A stretch of 64,000 bases of DNA from Viscum album. Taxonomy: Eukaryota > Streptophyta > Magnoliopsida > Santalales > Viscaceae. The notes beneath the pieces were generated by a model, which was not told the DNA's origin, did no database searches, and saw only the letters and a program-made list of their open reading frames with translations. The stretch lies in assembly GCA_963277665.1 (NCBI GenBank), contig CAUJRU010000137.1:1-64000 (forward strand). Direction: 5' to 3'. Both the position numbers and the translations under genes were made by a program. Below are positions 61,443 to 64,000 of the stretch, piece after piece. The number at the start of each line of letters is the position of its first letter. Positions within the stretch are counted from its first letter, which is position 1.

Positions 61443-62891
61443 CACGACCAATTGGGGGTAGGATTTTCACCTACAGTCTCCTTGCATGTGTTGAACAGTT
61501 CATCAGAAAATCGAACACGCTTCTTCACACCAGATGATGTGTCGCTTCCACTATCTTCATTTGAAATCAGGCTGATAGTGTTCCCTATCAAATTATACAA
61601 CCCTAGGTTCTCCTTCCCATTAACCCTCACTGAATCCCCACGTGAGACTTCCAGCACTCCACCTATTATGGAAATCTTGTATCCTCTCACATCGAGCCTA
61701 CTTAATGAGAACATGTTTCGCCTCATCCATTGAACAGATTTCACATCAGCCATTTTTCATACACCTCATTGGGTGTCTTCAATTTCACCTTCCCGACTCC
61801 TCGAACATCGCATGTGGACCCATCACCAAGTCTTACTGAATCTTGCGCCTGCTGAAAAGTATGAAACTCACATTTCGTCAAAAATATGTGCATCATGCTC
61901 GCAGAATCCAAAACTCCTCATTCTTCCTTTGGATTTTGAGACCACTCATTATTCATTTTTAGAAAATGACATTCCCGCTTCATGTGCTGATATCTTTTGT
62001 AGTAATGACACTTCACTTCTCCCCATTCAACTCTTCCATCTAAATGAAATATCTTTATTGTCACATAGACATCATAATCTACCAATAATTTTTTGATATT
62101 TTCATCCTTATCTTTATCTTTCTCTTTCCCAGTAATGTAATATTTTCCCTCTCCATAGTTACTTTTATATTGACCATTTTTCTCACACCAAAAACATGTG
62201 ATTTCACTAGGATCATGTCCCCTCAATTTTGGTCTCCATTCTTGACCTCTTGACTTTTTATTTCGGCTCCTCCTATGTTGATCATCTCAAATCACCCTGA
62301 TTTGCTTTCTTGAATGCGTCGTGGGTATTTGGAATGACTCTAAATCTTGAAGTGATGACATTACCTCATCTAGATTCAATGTTTCCTTCCCCATGAGAAA
62401 TTCAGTAACAATTCCATAAAATGAACTTGGTAGAGAAGACAAAAGAAAAATTTCTTTGTCTTCCTCTTTAACATTCACACTGAGCCTCAATAATTGCATC
62501 ATGATCTTGTTGAATTATTTGGTGTGATCCAATAAATTCATTTCCAAATCCATGTACAACTGGTACAATTTCATCTTTAAGAAAAAAAATTGGTGATCAA
62601 TTTTTTGATATATCACTACTCCAACTTCTTCCAGATCTCCGTTAGTGAGGTCTCATCCAATAAAAAGTATTTTACATCATTCTCCAGACACAGTCGAATT
62701 GTGCTAAAGACCCACTTCTCTAGATCTTCCCAATCATCACCACAGGTTTTCTTGGTCTTTTATATGATCAATGGTCTAATCATGGCCTGCTGCACAAGAA
62801 TATGTTTCATTTTTCTTTTCCACAAGACAAAATTGTTTCGACCATTGAACTTCTCGATCTCAAATTTTGGTAGTGCTCTGCCACCAGCCAT
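61442..62891 (-). pseudogene. E6 gag-protease-pre-integrase remnant
   Basis: The minus strand starts at 62891 with MAGGRALPKFEIEKFNGRNN, the usual opening of copia gag (K-F-x-G-x-N-x-x-x-W). KEEDKEIFLLSSLPSSFYGI at 62287-62502 is the conserved gag (UBN2) block. Two knuckle-like motifs follow in 61918-62226: CFWCEKNGQYKSNY (H to Q, last C to Y) and, about 60 residues on, CHYYKRYQHMKREC (second C to Y). Protease follows with LDSAS where the active-site DSG should be, and VRLGDGSTCDVRGVGKVKLK, cf. V-x-MG-x-D-x-x-x-x-V-x-G-I-G-x-V-x-x-K. Last is GVLEVSRGDSVRV with LYNLIGNTI, the GAG-pre-integrase start. A short tail (KKRVRFSDEL) then meets the polypurine tract. Stops and frame changes separate the blocks. 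Confidence 0.82.
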
Positions 62892-62930
62892 CGTCTTTGT
62901 CGCAAAATGAGATCACCACCATGAATGTCT

Positions 62931-62946
62931 CACCCCTTTGACACCA
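62931..62946 (-). other. E6 primer binding site
   Basis: Minus strand TGGTGTCAAAGGGGTG, matching TGGTATCAGAGC at nine of twelve positions. It lies two bases inside the LTR end (TTCCATCA) and about 40 bp upstream of the gag start. Confidence 0.7.
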
Positions 62947-62948
62947 CA

Positions 62949-63813
62949 TGATGGAATTTTAATATTGAAAATATAATTGTGTGTATGTGTTCGTAATAGT
63001 GAAAATAGTTAAAAACGAGTCCAGGATCATTGAAATCGGACACCAATTAGCTAAGATATAGCAAAAAACAAGTACAATGGACTAGATTGTCTGTTGACAT
63101 GGCACTAACGTGGCACACCGGAGAACCTCCCATAATCTCACTAAAAAATTCACAGGTAGTGTGAATAGTACATTCTTTTTCAGCACTAAGTTACTAATCA
63201 CACATCATTTGAACAGAACTTGACCAGGTTTACCAGGCTCTTTTAAACTCCATTTTCAATGCCTCTTGTACTGTTGGAGTCCTCTCGTCATCCTCTTCAT
63301 GAATCTGGCCTCATAAAAAAAATCGGCCTACTTCAATTTACAGGTCAACAGAAAATCCTTCTATGGGTTATATGTTTTGACTATGCTCGCTCCAAATCCC
63401 TTTGATGTGACTTGTAAGGGTCAATGTAGAGGTGCATGGAAACAAAAATGCACAAAATGAGAAGCAAAATGGAGCAACAAAATATTTAACGTGGTTCATC
63501 TGGATGACCTATCTCCACAGTAGAAGGGGTTAGTTTCTCTATTTACTCTCTCCAGATCTTGTTGGAGGAATCACCTACTACACATACTCTACTTAAAAAT
63601 TCATGAGATGTGATCCCATTATATAGAAAATAAAAAACCATGTTTTCAAGGGTTTGTTCATCAAACCTTGATGTTTCTCTCACTTCCTGTTGTGCGTACC
63701 CAATGCTGGTTTCCATCCACCGCACTGCCCCCCAAAGGAGAAGCTATAGTGTTGAATTTTTGCCAGAAAAGGACTCCCACAAATCACTCTCCAAAATTTG
63801 TAGTGGCCCCCAA
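62949..63813 (-). repeat. E6 5' LTR
   Basis: About 865 bp, defined by the match of its first 400 bp to the 3' LTR and by the PBS at its end. A TATATAAT box lies on the minus strand near 63620-63630, a plausible promoter. The first bases are diverged (TTTTGGGGGCC versus TGTGGGGGCC). Confidence 0.8.
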
Positions 63814-64000
63814 AATTTCCTAGGGTGAGCATGGATCTGGTGGGTTTTGGTCAGCACGTGTGGGATGGATCGATCTTTAACAGTGCAAAAGACTCAACTT
63901 GTCTTCTCCCACCTCCATGACTGTACAACATCTTAAATCAGATTCTAGATCCTATTAATCATATGACAATAATGGGTTTCAAATATGGATGTGTGTGGGA
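63814..64000. other. Flank of E6
   Basis: No gene recognised in the last 187 bases. The local GC content is higher than in most of the window. Confidence 0.4.

Larger units (their letters stand above)
61025..63813 (-). mobile_element. E6: Ty1/copia deletion derivative
   Basis: A minus-strand element of about 2.8 kb. The 5' LTR (62949-63813), PBS (62931-62946), gag, protease and GAG-pre-integrase are present; then the coding region runs directly into a polypurine tract and a second LTR start. Integrase core, RT and RNase H are missing, so about 3 kb of pol was lost. The 3' LTR is recognisable for only about 400 bp. GC content and readable blocks suggest this is one of the younger insertions here. 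Confidence 0.85.

Noticed and set aside
61307..61733. Plus-strand frames at 61307-61537 and 61368-61733
   Set aside because: They cross the E6 3' LTR/polypurine junction and are antisense to the pre-integrase remnant; no independent support.
1..64000. Host genes, tRNA/rRNA genes, organellar inserts, bacterial-type operons or a defence-like gene cluster
   Set aside because: None seen on either strand. All interpretable coding traces are transposable-element proteins, so no novel multi-gene system can be supported from this window.

Overview
The window looks like a gene-free stretch of a large, AT-rich plant nuclear genome. Every coding trace I can identify belongs to a plant transposable element: Ty3/gypsy chromovirus-type pol, Ty1/copia gag and pol (one copy resembling the Sirevirus branch), and LINE-type ORF1 proteins with a DUF4283-like domain and CCHC knuckles. 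Nearly all carry in-frame stops and frameshifts. I see no intact host gene, tRNA, rRNA, organellar insert or CRISPR array. The species cannot be fixed from sequence alone. A repeat-dense plant genome is an inference from the element families and their state of decay.

Layout. 1-3337: unassigned AT-rich DNA. 3338-14643: a minus-strand Ty3/gypsy element (E1) with two LTRs of about 3.0 kb, a primer binding site, gag, RT, RNase H, integrase and a chromodomain-like tail. Each LTR holds a 36-bp minisatellite. 14644-20200: AT-rich DNA with a plus-strand DUF4283-like trace, a possible LTR start at 17337 and a clean 20-21 bp tandem repeat. 20215-21450: a compositionally distinct insert with an unassigned minus-strand reading frame broken by three stops. 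22234-26277 and beyond: a plus-strand Ty3/gypsy element (E3) with PBS, protease, RT, RNase H, integrase, polypurine tract and 3' LTR start, but almost no room for gag. 29960-34693: a minus-strand copia element (E4). 38000-40150: a GC-richer minus-strand LINE ORF1 with two intact CCHC knuckles and no visible ORF2. 41656-43000: a PBS and a gag-like remnant on the plus strand (E5). 45036-55191: a second minus-strand Ty3/gypsy element (E2), related to E1, with LTRs of about 2.65 kb. 55700-57310: an LTR/PBS remnant followed by a cluster of TACCTTTA motifs in both orientations, which looks like the end of a DNA transposon. 57320-58260: very AT-rich DNA with a degenerate repeat of about 195 bp. 61020-63813: a minus-strand copia element (E6) that kept both LTR starts, PBS, gag, protease and GAG-pre-integrase but lost the rest of pol.

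The loci do not act together as a system. They are layers of retroelement insertion and mutational decay. The most useful second looks are the LTR minisatellites, the unassigned block at 20.2-21.45 kb, the subterminal-repeat cluster at 56.94-57.30 kb and the deletion derivative E6. Coordinates of LTR ends and domains were set by eye, so read them as accurate to tens of bases at best.
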